A DNA stretch of 64,000 nucleotides from positions 48,135,201-48,199,200 of the forward strand of contig OZ038422.1 in assembly GCA_964036155.1 (NCBI GenBank). The letters run 5' to 3'. This stretch comes from Diploscapter coronatus (lineage: Eukaryota; Nematoda; Chromadorea; Rhabditida; Rhabditidae). The notes under the pieces were generated by a model. It was not told the origin of the DNA and made no database searches. It worked only from the letters and a program-made list of their open reading frames with translations. Within the stretch, counting starts at the first letter, position 1. Each line of letters begins with the position of its first letter. The translations under genes were made by a program, and so were the position numbers. Of this stretch, positions 1 to 10,380 are shown piece by piece.

Positions 1-263
1 CTGAAACTTCAGGTCATCAATTTTTCACGTGAACATTTTTCAAATAACACGGGAGAAATCTTCTTTTCCACTTTTCTCGAGTTTAAAAACGCGCTACACT
101 CCTGCCTTATGCCCTTTGACGCAGATAACCAGAGTTGCAGAGAGAAAAGGGAAAGAAGAAAATTCAATAATTTTTCTATTTTCTCATAGAAAAGTGGTAT
201 TTTGAAAGGAAAATAGCGTTTTTTGGATTGAAAATTAGTTAACATTTTCATTAAAGATCTTAC

Positions 264-1114
264 CGATAGTGCAGATGATGCCGGTCTTGCGGACCAAGTG
301 GGGCGGCTCGCGAATGTCCAGTCTGCTCAGGTGCTCCAGGTAGGTCGTCGCCGGCGATGTGTCCACTTTCTGCTCCTGTCTAAAAATTATTCTGGTATTT
401 TGAATTTTCATAAATCTATTATGGGCTCTTATTCTCCCATTTCAAGATCTATAATTTGATACCGAATTTGAAATGGACAATTTCAGCCAAACAGAAGCCT
501 TAGATAAGTCTAGGATTTATTTTTGTTGATCTCGAGAAGTCTTGTGTAAGATTTTCTCACAAGTCCTACAATTTTCTTGGTATAAAATTTTATAAGGGTC
601 AAGTTTAGATCAGACACAAGTCCTGGGTAGGTCTAGGATTGATTTTCCTCAGTTTTTCATTGATCCACGATTTTTCGTGATGTTTGAACGCAGAAATGGA
701 GGAGTGATTCTTGAAGAGGTGTTTGGCGTAGTTTCTCAGCCGCGGCGATAGAGAAGACGAAATTTTGGAGACGCGCATAAGAAATAAGGAGCCATCGTTT
801 CTTTTAAAAAAAAAATTCAAATTTCTTCAAAAATTTGTAGAATTTCGTAATTCCTAAAATGGAGTAGAAATTGCGTCATCATAAGATTTGCATCATGCTG
901 GTGAAATTTATCAAAGGATTGGAAGAAAAGTAAGATTTTCGGAAAAGGATGAGAGAAAACTCGATATCAATCAATTCCCAGGCTAAGTGATAGGATATCA
1001 TTTCTCAAATAAAAAATCCCAAATGAAAAGGATTAAAAAGTTTCTCGAAAAAAAGACCACTTACTGATCACCGCAAGCACCATCGAGCTCTTTTTTCCAC
1101 GCGATATCGTCCAT
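264..1114 (-). CDS. Pyruvate kinase, 5' end (partial)
   Basis: Glycolytic enzyme that converts phosphoenolpyruvate and ADP to pyruvate and ATP in the cytosol. Two exons are visible, 1114-1065 (starts MDDIAWKKEL) and 379-264, joined in phase 2; the donor at 263-262 leads out of the window. The second exon reads TYLEHLSRLDIREPP and then LVRKTGIICTI, which is the conserved start of the animal pyruvate kinase A domain (R-x-T-x-I-I-C-T-I). The rest of the enzyme lies to the left of the window. Intron 380-1064 has no further exon that I can support. Two upstream exons (1536-1651 and 1732-1854) end in the same phase and may give a second N-terminus; they are listed separately. The family call is secure from the IICTI block; the precise paralogue is not. 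Confidence 0.85.
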
Positions 1115-1535
1115 TTTTTAGATTTTGTTTAGAAATTCGATAGAATTTGCCAATCTTTAGAGATCCCACTCTTTCTCTCTCGGTATTGGAATGGGGGAGA
1201 GTTAGGCAAAAGCTGGCTTGAGAAAGAGCAGACGAGAGAGCAGAGCTTTTCGAGAGGGAGGAAAAGAGACAGAGCCGCCGCGGTCAATAGCAAAAGCAGC
1301 TGCGCTGTGTGAGAAAAACGCGAAAAACTGAACGGGATACAAAACCGAAAGAAAACAAGATTATTTTAATCATTTTTTGAACTAGTTCAGACTCGGACGT
1401 AAAATGTTCAAGATTTTTGTCGGAGTTTGATACTTTTATCATTTTCAATGAAAAATCAGGAAAATCTTCATCACTTTTCTAAGTATTCTGGCACCGACAG
1501 AATGATTCTGAGGTCGGAGTTTCAAATTTACTCAC

Positions 1536-1854
1536 ATGTAGGACCCAGTATGCTCCTCTTCAATAGTCATCTTCCTGACGAGCTTTCCTACGCGGTGAGA
1601 GGCCGGCACTTTCCGAGGCTCCGGCACCTGGTCCGAAGACTCACCGGTGGCCTAAAATTCTCAAATATCCTGTACCGCATAAATCCGCTTTCAAGGTCTA
1701 TAATTTAACATATAGGAAATTAAAAACTCACCTCCTCATGCTGACCGTGCTCCAAATGCAGCATTTCAGCGACTTTATGTTCGAATTCCCCGACTTTGTT
1801 CTGCATTTTCACGACGAAATTCTCCATGGCCAAAGTTTGACGTCGATTCAGAAC
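1536..1854 (-). CDS. Alternative 5' exons, probably of pyruvate kinase
   Basis: Two exons, 1854-1732 and 1651-1536, are open in one frame only and are joined in phase 0. The peptide is hydrophilic and helical (MENFVVKMQNKVGEFEHKVA, later HRVGKLVRKMTIEEEHTG). The first has a TTTTCAG acceptor 27 nt before its ATG at 1827, as for a trans-spliced first exon. The second ends in phase 2, exactly the phase needed to enter the pyruvate kinase exon at 379, and no stop codon or separate 3' exon is visible before the short-form start at 1114. I therefore read these as a longer N-terminal isoform that skips exon 1114-1065. The alternative is a separate small gene whose last exon I missed. Linkage is inferred from phase and position, not from homology. 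Confidence 0.5.
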
Positions 1855-3864
1855 CTGAAAATTTTAAATCATAAGACCAAAACAAGACAAACAATCGGAA
1901 TCACGATGTTTTCGATAAAAAAACTGCCAAACACACGAAATGAACTGGAATTAAATGAGGCGAAAGAAGAGAGAAAAGGGTGCGCAAGTTGAGTGACAAA
2001 TCAAAGGCCGATCGATAGAGCAAAAAACTTTGAGGACAGACCTCAAAATTTAAGAAAGTTCTCGAAATTCCCAAGAAAAATGACACCACCCCAATTTCAC
2101 TGAGAAAAGAACGCCATTGAAAATAATGAGCAAGTGTTCGAAATGCAATCGAAAAGAAATGAGAGAAAAAGTAGTGAATTGAACAAAGACGGAAAAATCA
2201 ATCGATAAGCCTTAGCGAGATGGAAAAGAGCCAGAAAATTGGGAAAAGATAATCAAATTTGACCAAAAAAGTTGAAAAAATAAAAATTTTCAACTCTGAA
2301 AAGGCTAAAGAATGAGAATGCCATTTTTGAGAGAATCTTCCCAAGTTTGGGGGCGGGACTTGCCCGTTTTCGTTTCTTTTCTCATAGCCATTCACTCCCT
2401 TAGCTTACTCGCTTGGAAAGAAACTAATCTCGAGAAATTTTCAAGCAATCGAAATGACCGACTTGACCTCAATCGAGGAAAAATCGGAACTTCCTGAAAA
2501 TCAACCAGAGAAATGTTACCTTATCTACCTTACTTCTACTATATAATTCTGTAGTCATCCTTTTTTAATTTAAATTTTCATACCAATTATACAAATAGAC
2601 TATGGAGATTTCAAAAATGATCGAAATTAACATAAAATTGATTTTTCAAATGTCAATATTCCTTGTCCAAAATGGGACCCATTCGTCTCAGAATTTTATA
2701 TTGATCACAATTATGGAAATATTTGATCAGTTTAGATCATCTTATCAATGATAAGCAAAGTGATAGGATCAGTAAATTTGATCAATTAGCAGTAATGGGT
2801 ATCATTCGAATAAGAATGTTGATGATCACGAATACAATCAAATCATATGGTGGTTCTAGCTGTTAATAATCGAGAATCAACAATCTAAACCTTTTCTTTT
2901 TTGAAAAATGTCGATTTTAACATTTGTGAAATCAATTTTGAATTTTAATTTTATTATTTTTACATCATTTAATAATTTTCGAACATTGGAAATAAATATG
3001 CTCTGCTATTTTGGTGATTAGGCTCTGTAATCAACAACCAAATTTAATAATCAAACCTCAAATTTTCAATTTAACCTGGAATAATTATTGTAGTTTTTTG
3101 TTTTATTTCAGAATAAACAACAAACTAATTCCGACAAGAAGCAGCAATAATCAGAATCTACCAACATCGCGTCAAAATAGTATCTTCGAAGTGCAATGAC
3201 ATTTTTCGTATATTAGTCTATTTAAAATATAAATTCATTCGTTTGCTAGTAAAATTATTTTTAACTTGACTTTCCCTGTTTTACGTCTTTGCACTTATAT
3301 AAATGGTATTTCGAATATAAAATATCAACTCATATAATATTCCATGAAAATACTTGTTTCATAAATAATAAATAACTTGTCTGTAAATCTAAACACAAAA
3401 CACTGAATAAAAGTTATAGACTTCTCTTTAGTGAATATTTCAAATGGCTACCAAATAACTGCATATTAATTGAAAATCAGATCGTATCTTTCACTCATTA
3501 CAATTTTTATTAATAAAGGGTAAAATTATTGTTATCTTCAGTTTTTTTCTGAAAATTTATTATAAATTAACATATATTTGATATTTGACGATGACAGTAT
3601 TAGATTGAAAGTCTGGTGAATGCTCATTTCTGGAAAGCATTCGCTTCTCATATAGTTGAGAGCAAGAGTTAGGAACAAAGAGTATACAGTATCTACTTCC
3701 TCACAGTCCATAATATAAAATATATCTTTTCATTAAATATTAATGGAATTTAAATGTCGATGATATTTTATTTGCATCAAGACGAAGAGAATGGAATAAG
3801 TTGATTTTCTAATCTTGTTCTAATCCACCTGTCGATTGAAGTATATAAATTGAAGTTTTCTAGA
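1855..3864. other. Intergenic region, AT-rich
   Basis: Two kilobases between the divergently oriented pyruvate kinase 5' exons and the chemoreceptor-like gene. Short open frames occur on both strands, but none has splice sites and codon content like the neighbouring genes. The right half (2520-3860) is very AT-rich. I see no gene, tRNA or clear repeat here. It must contain both promoters. Confidence 0.5.
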
Positions 3865-6800
3865 ATGTATCAAGACAGCGCGATAAATTTCGACTCTATT
3901 GGTAATTATAAAATTGTCTAATTTTTCAATAATTTTATCTATGGAGATGGAAGGATATTATAATAACAGTAAGATATATTAATTTAAGGAATAAAAAATC
4001 TCTCCATAATAATATCACTATATGAAAAATTCTGTAGGGTCTTAATTAAAATATGATGTTTCAGCGTTAGATGGTATTGAATCCTTTAAACAAATTGGAG
4101 ATATATCCTTGTATTGGATTATTTTTCTCATTATACTTATTTTTCTAATTATTATACCTAATCTACTTTTAAGAATTTCCGACGGCGAATTATCGGATTT
4201 AAAGGATGTAATTTGACTTATTTAGCAAATATCATAAAATTATTGTTTATAGGCGCCTTATTATCCAATATATTATAAAATGAGAAGATTCACAAATTTC
4301 ATTCCGGCTGCGTTAGATGTACTCTTATTAATGACGCTTATCACAGTTTTTATGATTACATTAATGTTACGTTTTCAGGGTAATTTGCATTCGTTAAAAT
4401 TTCTCTATACAGTGGCGGTAAAAAGTTTTGAAAAATTATCATTATGAATGCAGACTAGTATGTCTCATAATTGCGGATTAATTAGAATGAAACTTCGCAC
4501 ACATATTCTTCTCAGTTGCAACACTTTTTTGTTCGCTGAGGTATAGAAATACCTTGACTTCCGAACATTGTATTAATTTTCCTAGTATGATTGAGATTTT
4601 AGAGATTAGGAGATAGAGTCCATGTTCAACACTCGACATAGAGAGTATGTGGGTTCAATAGTACAGTGAGAGGGGGAACAGGAGAAAACAAGCTTGCAGT
4701 TAGGTGTTGGTCAGGGAGAAAATAGAAGAAATGGTGTAATTCACGCTTATGCAAGTGCTGGGATTAACTTATGACTTTTAGTATATGGAAGATGAAACAG
4801 TAATTTGTATTTTCCTACTTTTATTTATTCATAACTGACTGACTAAATAATTAGATAAAACTAAAATTATGTGGAATACAGTAGGGTGGACCGGAAGAAC
4901 CCTCTAGGTAAGACTGGGAAAGGACTGTCATGGCAAGGGGAGGAACATGCAAAGTTAGAGATGAGAGTTTAGGGATAGAGACAGTGGTCGTAATCACAGT
5001 TCGATCTCGTTACACTGCATATTGAGAATTCTTGCCGATCTTTACTCAAATTGATCTATAATTATTAGTTCTACCAGGCTACATTCATAATCGCAATTGT
5101 TCCAAACTTTTGACCGCCACTGTACACTCATTTTTAGAAAAGTAATTTAGACTTAGCTGAACACACTCCTAGTGATATTAGTAAATTGGTAAGAAGTTCG
5201 CAAATGATGAAATGAGTTCTTGAATTGGAAACGTTTGAAGTTCGATTATTGCCTACACTATTTCATAAATACTCTCGATTTTAAAACGTCATACTATCAT
5301 TTTCTCATTTCATCATAGCGTCATATATACAAAAAGCCATTTGATCATTCCATCAATTACAGGTTGACAGTTTGCTAATTTTGTATGTTGTGGTGCAAGC
5401 TGTCATATGGCTTTGTTATCTCTTCATTTGCCTCCTCTTCTTGATTCCGATAGTGAGTTCAGCCGTAGCATTGCTTAGCATCTGCCTTATTATCCAACGA
5501 CTTGTGCTCATGTATGGACTACCACGACTAACAAAGCTGCTTACCAAGTAAGTGAAAAACCATTTGCACCATTAATACAATGAAAATTGCAGGGATAATT
5601 TGAAAAGGATCATTCGTTGCATTATAGCGTTTGCGATAATTCTAAATTTAGTATATTTTATTATGATCATATTTATGAGTTACTATGAAAAATTCGAATA
5701 TGGACCAATTCTAATTGTAAGTTGAAGACATCATGGTTTCAATACTTTAACCATGCGTAAAGTGTTATGATTAGAGAGGCCAAGTCTCCCCCTTTCGAGG
5801 AAGAGAAAGAGCGCATGAAGTTTCTTGACGTTTCAATTATCGTTAATTAGTTGATAATTTCATGAAACCAAGACACCAAATAGGGTAATAACTGATGTCC
5901 AAAGTTATGGTGTTGTTGGTTTTTCGAAAAAAAAAAAGCACTTGGCCTCTCTAGTTATGATACAATAGGAGACAAAAGTTCCGAGTCACCTATCCTCTAT
6001 TCCTGTGTCAATATTTAGAAAAGTCGCTTGCACTTCTTCAGATTTGGCTGAAATTTAGCATAATTTCATGTTTTCCACGTGCATGTGTTTTCAAAATTCA
6101 GCTAAATTCGATCAGGCAGAGTACAGATTTTGGAATTTTTAATGTCGATAAAATGAGAATTATCCAGTAATTTCGTTCGACACAATGATAACCCTTTCTT
6201 ACTCTACTTCATTATATTTTATTTTTTCATGCATTAGAAATTGCATAATAATTCAACATATTTAGTTTATATCATGCTTATCTGTGGATATTCTGGCTCT
6301 CTTCGCATCGCTTCTCTACTTTGTTCTATATTTCAAATTTCGTGATTTGGCAAGAATATCGACAAATCCGCAACATAAATCTGATAATCGAAGGATATTA
6401 TATACCATGTTACCTTTATGCGTGCAGCACGTAAGCAAATTAACACAATTGGTTTATTTGACCTCTTTTGGCTGTTAAACTCGGACATCACAGGGATAGG
6501 ATGCAAAATCTGATCCGGGATACCCTTTAAGGCTTAACTTTTTAACTGGGCTTTTACAAATATCAGTTCAACTCTAATTCATCGTGTTTATAACATTTTC
6601 GAAGAAGTGGTATTGTGACTGAGATCAGTGAGAAAAAGATTTAAGGAACATTTTGATCCGAAGGTGATAAACGGGGAACAGTCACTACGTACCAAAATCT
6701 TTAGTCTGCAGTAGTATACACTCATTTTGTGGATAGGGATTACTGCCAGTACAACTAAATTCATTTTTCTATTGAGTAATTTGATTTACGACATTTGAAA

Positions 6801-7115
6801 AATATATGACTATTTCACATACAAAAATAATCATAAAAATTAATTTAGACATTAACGATCAGCTTCTCAGTATTATGCTTATATGATAATTTAAAGCATA
6901 TTCAAAATGAAACAAAACTTGAAGTGTCAAACGCGTATGGCACTCTCCAGATATATGGAGGTACCTTCGCAATTTCACGACTATTTGACACATGCTTGTC
7001 ATGCATAACTATGCCACTTTCGTTTATAGTTGCCAGTCCGAAACGACGCCAGGCCATTAGACAATATTTCTCGAAAATGTATGTAATTACAATATTAAAA
7101 ATGGTTAATTTCTAG
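3865..7115 (+). CDS. Nematode 7TM chemoreceptor-like protein
   Basis: Eight exons: 3865-3901, 4065-4207, 4253-4379, 5151-5188, 5363-5547, 5593-5716, 6266-6430, 6849-7115; all phases agree and give 361 residues. The start MYQDSAINFDSIA is the first ATG. Hydrophobic segments follow in order: SLYWIIFLIILIFLIIIP, DVLLLMTLITVFMITLML, a pair around LLILYVVVQAVIWLCYLF and LIPIVSSAVALLSICL, IIAFAIILNLVYFIMIIF, SVDILALFASLLYFVLYF, and a last pair near TLTISFSVLCLY and CLSCITMPLSFIVASP. The size and the ending (Pro in the last helix, then a short basic tail KRRQAIRQYF) resemble the nematode serpentine chemoreceptors, which act in sensory cilia. I cannot place it in a named sr family. The 38-nt exon 5151-5188 is needed to keep the frame. 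Two transposon remnants sit in its introns. Confidence 0.72.
4410..5122. mobile_element. Non-autonomous Tc1/mariner-like element
   Basis: About 713 bp bounded by inverted ends that start CAGTGGCGGTMAAAAGTTTG (left 4410-4452, right 5080-5122), imperfect over about 43 bp, with the dinucleotide TA on both sides (4408-4409 and 5123-5124). TA target duplication and a CAGTG terminus are typical of Tc1/mariner elements. No transposase frame is visible inside, so it is a non-autonomous or decayed copy. It lies in intron 3 of the chemoreceptor-like gene, between exons 4253-4379 and 5151-5188, and accounts for nearly all of that intron's length. Confidence 0.8.
5772..5953. mobile_element. hAT-type MITE
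   Basis: A 182-bp element with perfect 14-bp terminal inverted repeats TAGAGAGGCCAAGT, flanked by a perfect 8-bp duplication GTTATGAT (5764-5771 and 5954-5961). An 8-bp duplication and a TAGNG terminus are characteristic of hAT transposons. It carries no coding frame. It lies in intron 6 of the chemoreceptor-like gene. The perfect target duplication suggests recent insertion. A shorter element with closely similar ends lies at 23806-23874. Confidence 0.88.
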
Positions 7116-7302
7116 ATATTAATTGCGTAATTCTTAATTCAACTGACATGAATTTCACGATGTAATTTAACTTGTAAGAGTTAATTCGGATACTTTCAAA
7201 TCTTATAATTGTTTGAATCCGACGCCGATAAAGAAAACTTTCCACAATGTTTTCTTCTTTTTTTTATTTTTTATTTTTATGACGAATGTCAGCTGTTTAG
7301 AA

Positions 7303-7574
7303 ATGATGGCAGGGTGGCACATTTTTCTACAATATGACGACTCGATTTTTCAATCAATGACGGAATGTATGCACTGTTTTCTTCGCCGAACTTTCGAATT
7401 TTTGTTATTTTCAATCATAATTTTCGGCAACTAGAATATTCTGCAATCTCAGCTCAACAAAGTAGGGCATAGGGTTGGGTGAGGATAGGGAGATAGAAAG
7501 GGTAAGATAAGGCTTGCTGAAAAATCGTAGTCATTTTGTAAAAAAAAAACGTGCCACTCATGCCGCCATTGTTT
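7303..7574. repeat. Imperfect inverted repeat (possible MITE)
   Basis: Left arm about 7303-7356 and right arm about 7517-7574 share, in opposite orientation, the order ATGGCRG, GTGGCAC, a T-run, ACAAWATGAC and GATTTTTCA. Arms are about 55 bp with small gaps. No clean target duplication was found. Open frames across it are shadows of the repeat. It lies in the 1-kb gap after the chemoreceptor-like gene. Confidence 0.5.
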
Positions 7575-7723
7575 GGTTATCATGAATTTCAGGAGGAACA
7601 GTAGACTGAAATCTTCAACGTTAATGATCAGCCACAATAATCGTAATAATCAGATTCATCCATCATCGAATCGAAGTCTAACTACAATTGCATAATAAAT
7701 GTCAAATTTCTAACCTCAATGAA

Positions 7724-8000
7724 TTTTTTTTCCTAGCCTTATTTATTCCCCACTAGGTGGGGGTCGGCTACCCTCAGCCCGTAATGGGTACAGTCGGCCT
7801 ATCCTAGCCACACAGGACTAGTGGCCCGTCCCGGGGATAGACTGTTGTTGTTGTGTAACAGCCGAGGGATTTTAGGCAATTTTTCGTGGTTTTATCCACT
7901 ACCAACATTTCTTAACCCCCTTGGTTTGGGTGGGAGCGGGGGGCGAACTTGAGGCCCTAGTTGCAGGCAGTAACGCACAACTACTGCGCTACGTCATCCC
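7724..8000 (-). mobile_element. tRNA-derived SINE, copy A
   Basis: Read on the minus strand, the element starts at 8000 with a tRNA-like head (GACGTAGCGCAGTAG gives an A-box-like motif; GGCCTCAAGTTCGCC gives a B-box-like motif), continues through a G/C-rich body that includes a GGACGGGCCACTAGTCCTG-like block, and ends in an A-run (T-run 7724-7731 on the plus strand). It is clearly homologous along its length to the copy at 29725-30021. No convincing target duplication remains and there are many mismatches, so this looks like the older copy. It lies between the chemoreceptor-like gene and the His-rich gene. Confidence 0.85.
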
Positions 8001-8111
8001 TCTCTTGAAATTTGTCGAGTATTCAGGTCAGATATTTTAAATGATTTATTTTCATTGAACAAGTAACTATTTTACAAAAATATATACAACGAAAAATTAT
8101 TTTAGAAATAT

Positions 8112-9601
8112 TTATTTTGCCACCGCTGCTATGACTTTAATAACTCCGACCGCGACGCCAACAGCTACTTGGGCGCCTACTTTTCTGCCACAAACTTCAT
8201 GCGGTCCACTGGAATTACAAAGATCAATAAATCAATTTTTCAGTAACTGTAACTTACTGATGATGTGGATCCGAGTGCAGTATATTATTATCATGGATGT
8301 GGGAGTGAGAGTGAGAGTGGTAGTGTGAGTGGTGATGGTGTGAGTGGTGGTGTGAGTATGAGTAAGTATGATGACAGGTGCAGGAGTGAGAGTGACCTAA
8401 ATTTTTATCATTACTTATAAAAATTCTATAAATTACGATATTTTCTAATATGTTCTATTGCTAATTTCCATTTAGACTTTACTGAAAATCTTGCAAAAGA
8501 ACTGACTTTTAGGACTGCCCAAAAGCACTGAAAAATCGTACCTGTGCCTATCTAGTTTTTAAAACGAATCGTGCATGTGTCCTTACCTAAGATAAGGTAC
8601 TGCTTTGCGTACCTGTATTTTATCTTTCAAATACCCTACCTGTAGGCAGCCCTACTAATTTTCTTGATAAGTAACAGTGTTTGAACTTACATCTTGAACA
8701 CATCGAGTGGTCAGGCTCACGCAAGTACCAAGGAAGCGTTTCAGGCTTCGACCAAGAGGCCTGCCGCTTTAATTTATTTTTAGCCTCCTTTTCCCTAGCC
8801 TTTTGCTCATATTTTTCGTTTCTTTTAGCCTCCTTCAGCCAAAGTTTGTTCATGTCATCTCCAGTTGCCGTTACAGTTGAAGCACGGGGCTTTGTCTCAG
8901 GAACCATCAGGGTTTGTGGCTTTCTAAATTTTTTATTATCTTTAAAATTATATTAAAATAATTTGTCTAGAAAGTCACATGGTAAAAAGAAAGTTTACAA
9001 CTCAAGAAATTTTGTTTAAAATATTTAGCCATATTGTTGTTAGGCCTTACGATTTCTCCTTGGCCAAATTCGATTCGGAAGCGGTCTTCTTCATTGCACT
9101 AGAGTTATCATCCAGTCCCAGAAATGAGAGGTGACTTGGGAATAAAGTGCTAGAAGAGCTGCTTGAAGGTAGTGGATGCGACGAAGTTGAAGCCGAATTT
9201 CCGGGAAGTTCGTATTTCTCAGGAAGCGGTGGAGCCTCTGCCAATAAGGGATCCGTTGGAGAGGTTACTGTGATTTGCGTAAGCCCTTGGGTGACTTCGT
9301 TCATTGAGGCTTCGTAGGAAGGAGGGGCGGAGGGCTGAAAATATAATCTGTAATAAAAATAGCCATCAATTGGAATGTAATAGTAGCAAAACTGTAGGTT
9401 TTTTTACTTTATTTTTATCATTATACCTTTTTCCTAGATGTAAGATTTTGCTTACTATTAGTATATTATTAATGAGCTTACTATCAATTACATCTTAATT
9501 GGTATAAATACTTTAAATATATTATTAACAATTAAATTTAATACCGTAAGAGTTCCTCGCATAGTGTCATCATAGGCTGGAGGCGCTTCGGGTTTGCTCA
9601 T
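8112..9601 (-). CDS. His-rich protein with N-terminal PPxY motifs
   Basis: Five exons: 9601-9545, 9334-9051, 8923-8691, 8396-8258, 8208-8112; phases agree and give 269 residues. I do not recognise the family. The start MSKPEAPPAYDD contains a PPAY motif, and exon 2 begins with PPSYEAS; both fit the PPxY class of WW-domain ligands, so a link to Nedd4-type E3 ligases is possible. A Ser-rich stretch follows (residues 60-90), then a basic Lys/Glu-rich helix (KEAKRNEKYEQKAREKEAK), then a Cys/His block, HSHSCTCHHTYSYSHHHS and on, with over 25 His in about 45 residues, which may bind metal. The C-terminus is small and hydrophobic (GAQVAVGVAVGVIKVIAAVA). There is no signal peptide. The His tract coincides with a low-complexity DNA repeat at 8280-8395, so its length may vary. 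The frame and splice sites are good; the function is unknown. Confidence 0.7.
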
Positions 9602-10380
9602 TTTTAGGATTAGAATGAAAATAGAAATTAGGAGTTAAGTAGTTAACTGTTCGTTGTTAGGATGTTCAGCTCCGTGTGGCCGAAACTTTTATAACAAATT
9701 GCTCACTGATAAGAACTCCTTTATTCAGAATATGGCTTATAGTTCAGTTGGCATTTCGTTAAAGGAACTGATAAGAGATTAGTTGGATGACGAAATAAAG
9801 AATGAATTTTCTAGATAAAAATGAATCATAAATATTCATGAGATCAAAATGATGTTAATTTTATGAATTTTTATTTGATTTATGATTATGATGATATCAC
9901 TTTATTACTTTTGCATGCTATATTGATGAGTCAATTATTGTCCGATTTTAAGACTTGGATTTTGCTTTTGATAGTCAAACACCAACGTTCATAACTCAGC
10001 AACTAATAATTTGACTTTGTAAATAATTCATACTTCGTAAGAATTTATCACCCGATCGAAAACTATTATTATGCACGCATTGCAATGGAATATTCTACTA
10101 GTTGTTAAAGATTATTTGATCCCAAAAGTGTACATACAGCTGCTGGACATCATAAATTACAGAAACATAAATAAATGCACGAGAAAAAATGGGGAGCCCG
10201 GTTTTTGGATGAGGGTGGATAACCGCTAGAAAGTTTATCACAAGGATCTAATTATCATGAAACGACCGATATCAGATCGATAAAGACCGACTAGTCGGCC
10301 TGTAATTATCGATATCAAATGTTTTCATGATTTGAATGAAGATTTAGAATAATAAATGAAACAGATAAAAGAATAGTTAT
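9602..10380. other. Intergenic region with a hairpin
   Basis: Gap of about 780 bp between two minus-strand genes. It should hold the promoter of the His-rich gene and the 3' end of the K2P channel gene. The only structure I see is the inverted repeat at 10254-10331. Confidence 0.5.
10254..10331. repeat. Short inverted repeat with palindromic centre
   Basis: Outer arms ATCATGAAA/TTTCATGAT and inner GATATC and ATCGATAA blocks are mirrored around a perfect 12-bp palindrome, CCGACTAGTCGG (10287-10298). Total length 78 bp. It lies about 50 bp downstream of the K2P stop codon, so it could be a small MITE or a transcribed hairpin near that gene's 3' end. Confidence 0.55.

Noticed and set aside
7213..7434. 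73-codon hydrophobic open frame on the plus strand
   Set aside because: It overlaps the inverted repeat at 7303-7574 and has no splice or homology support.
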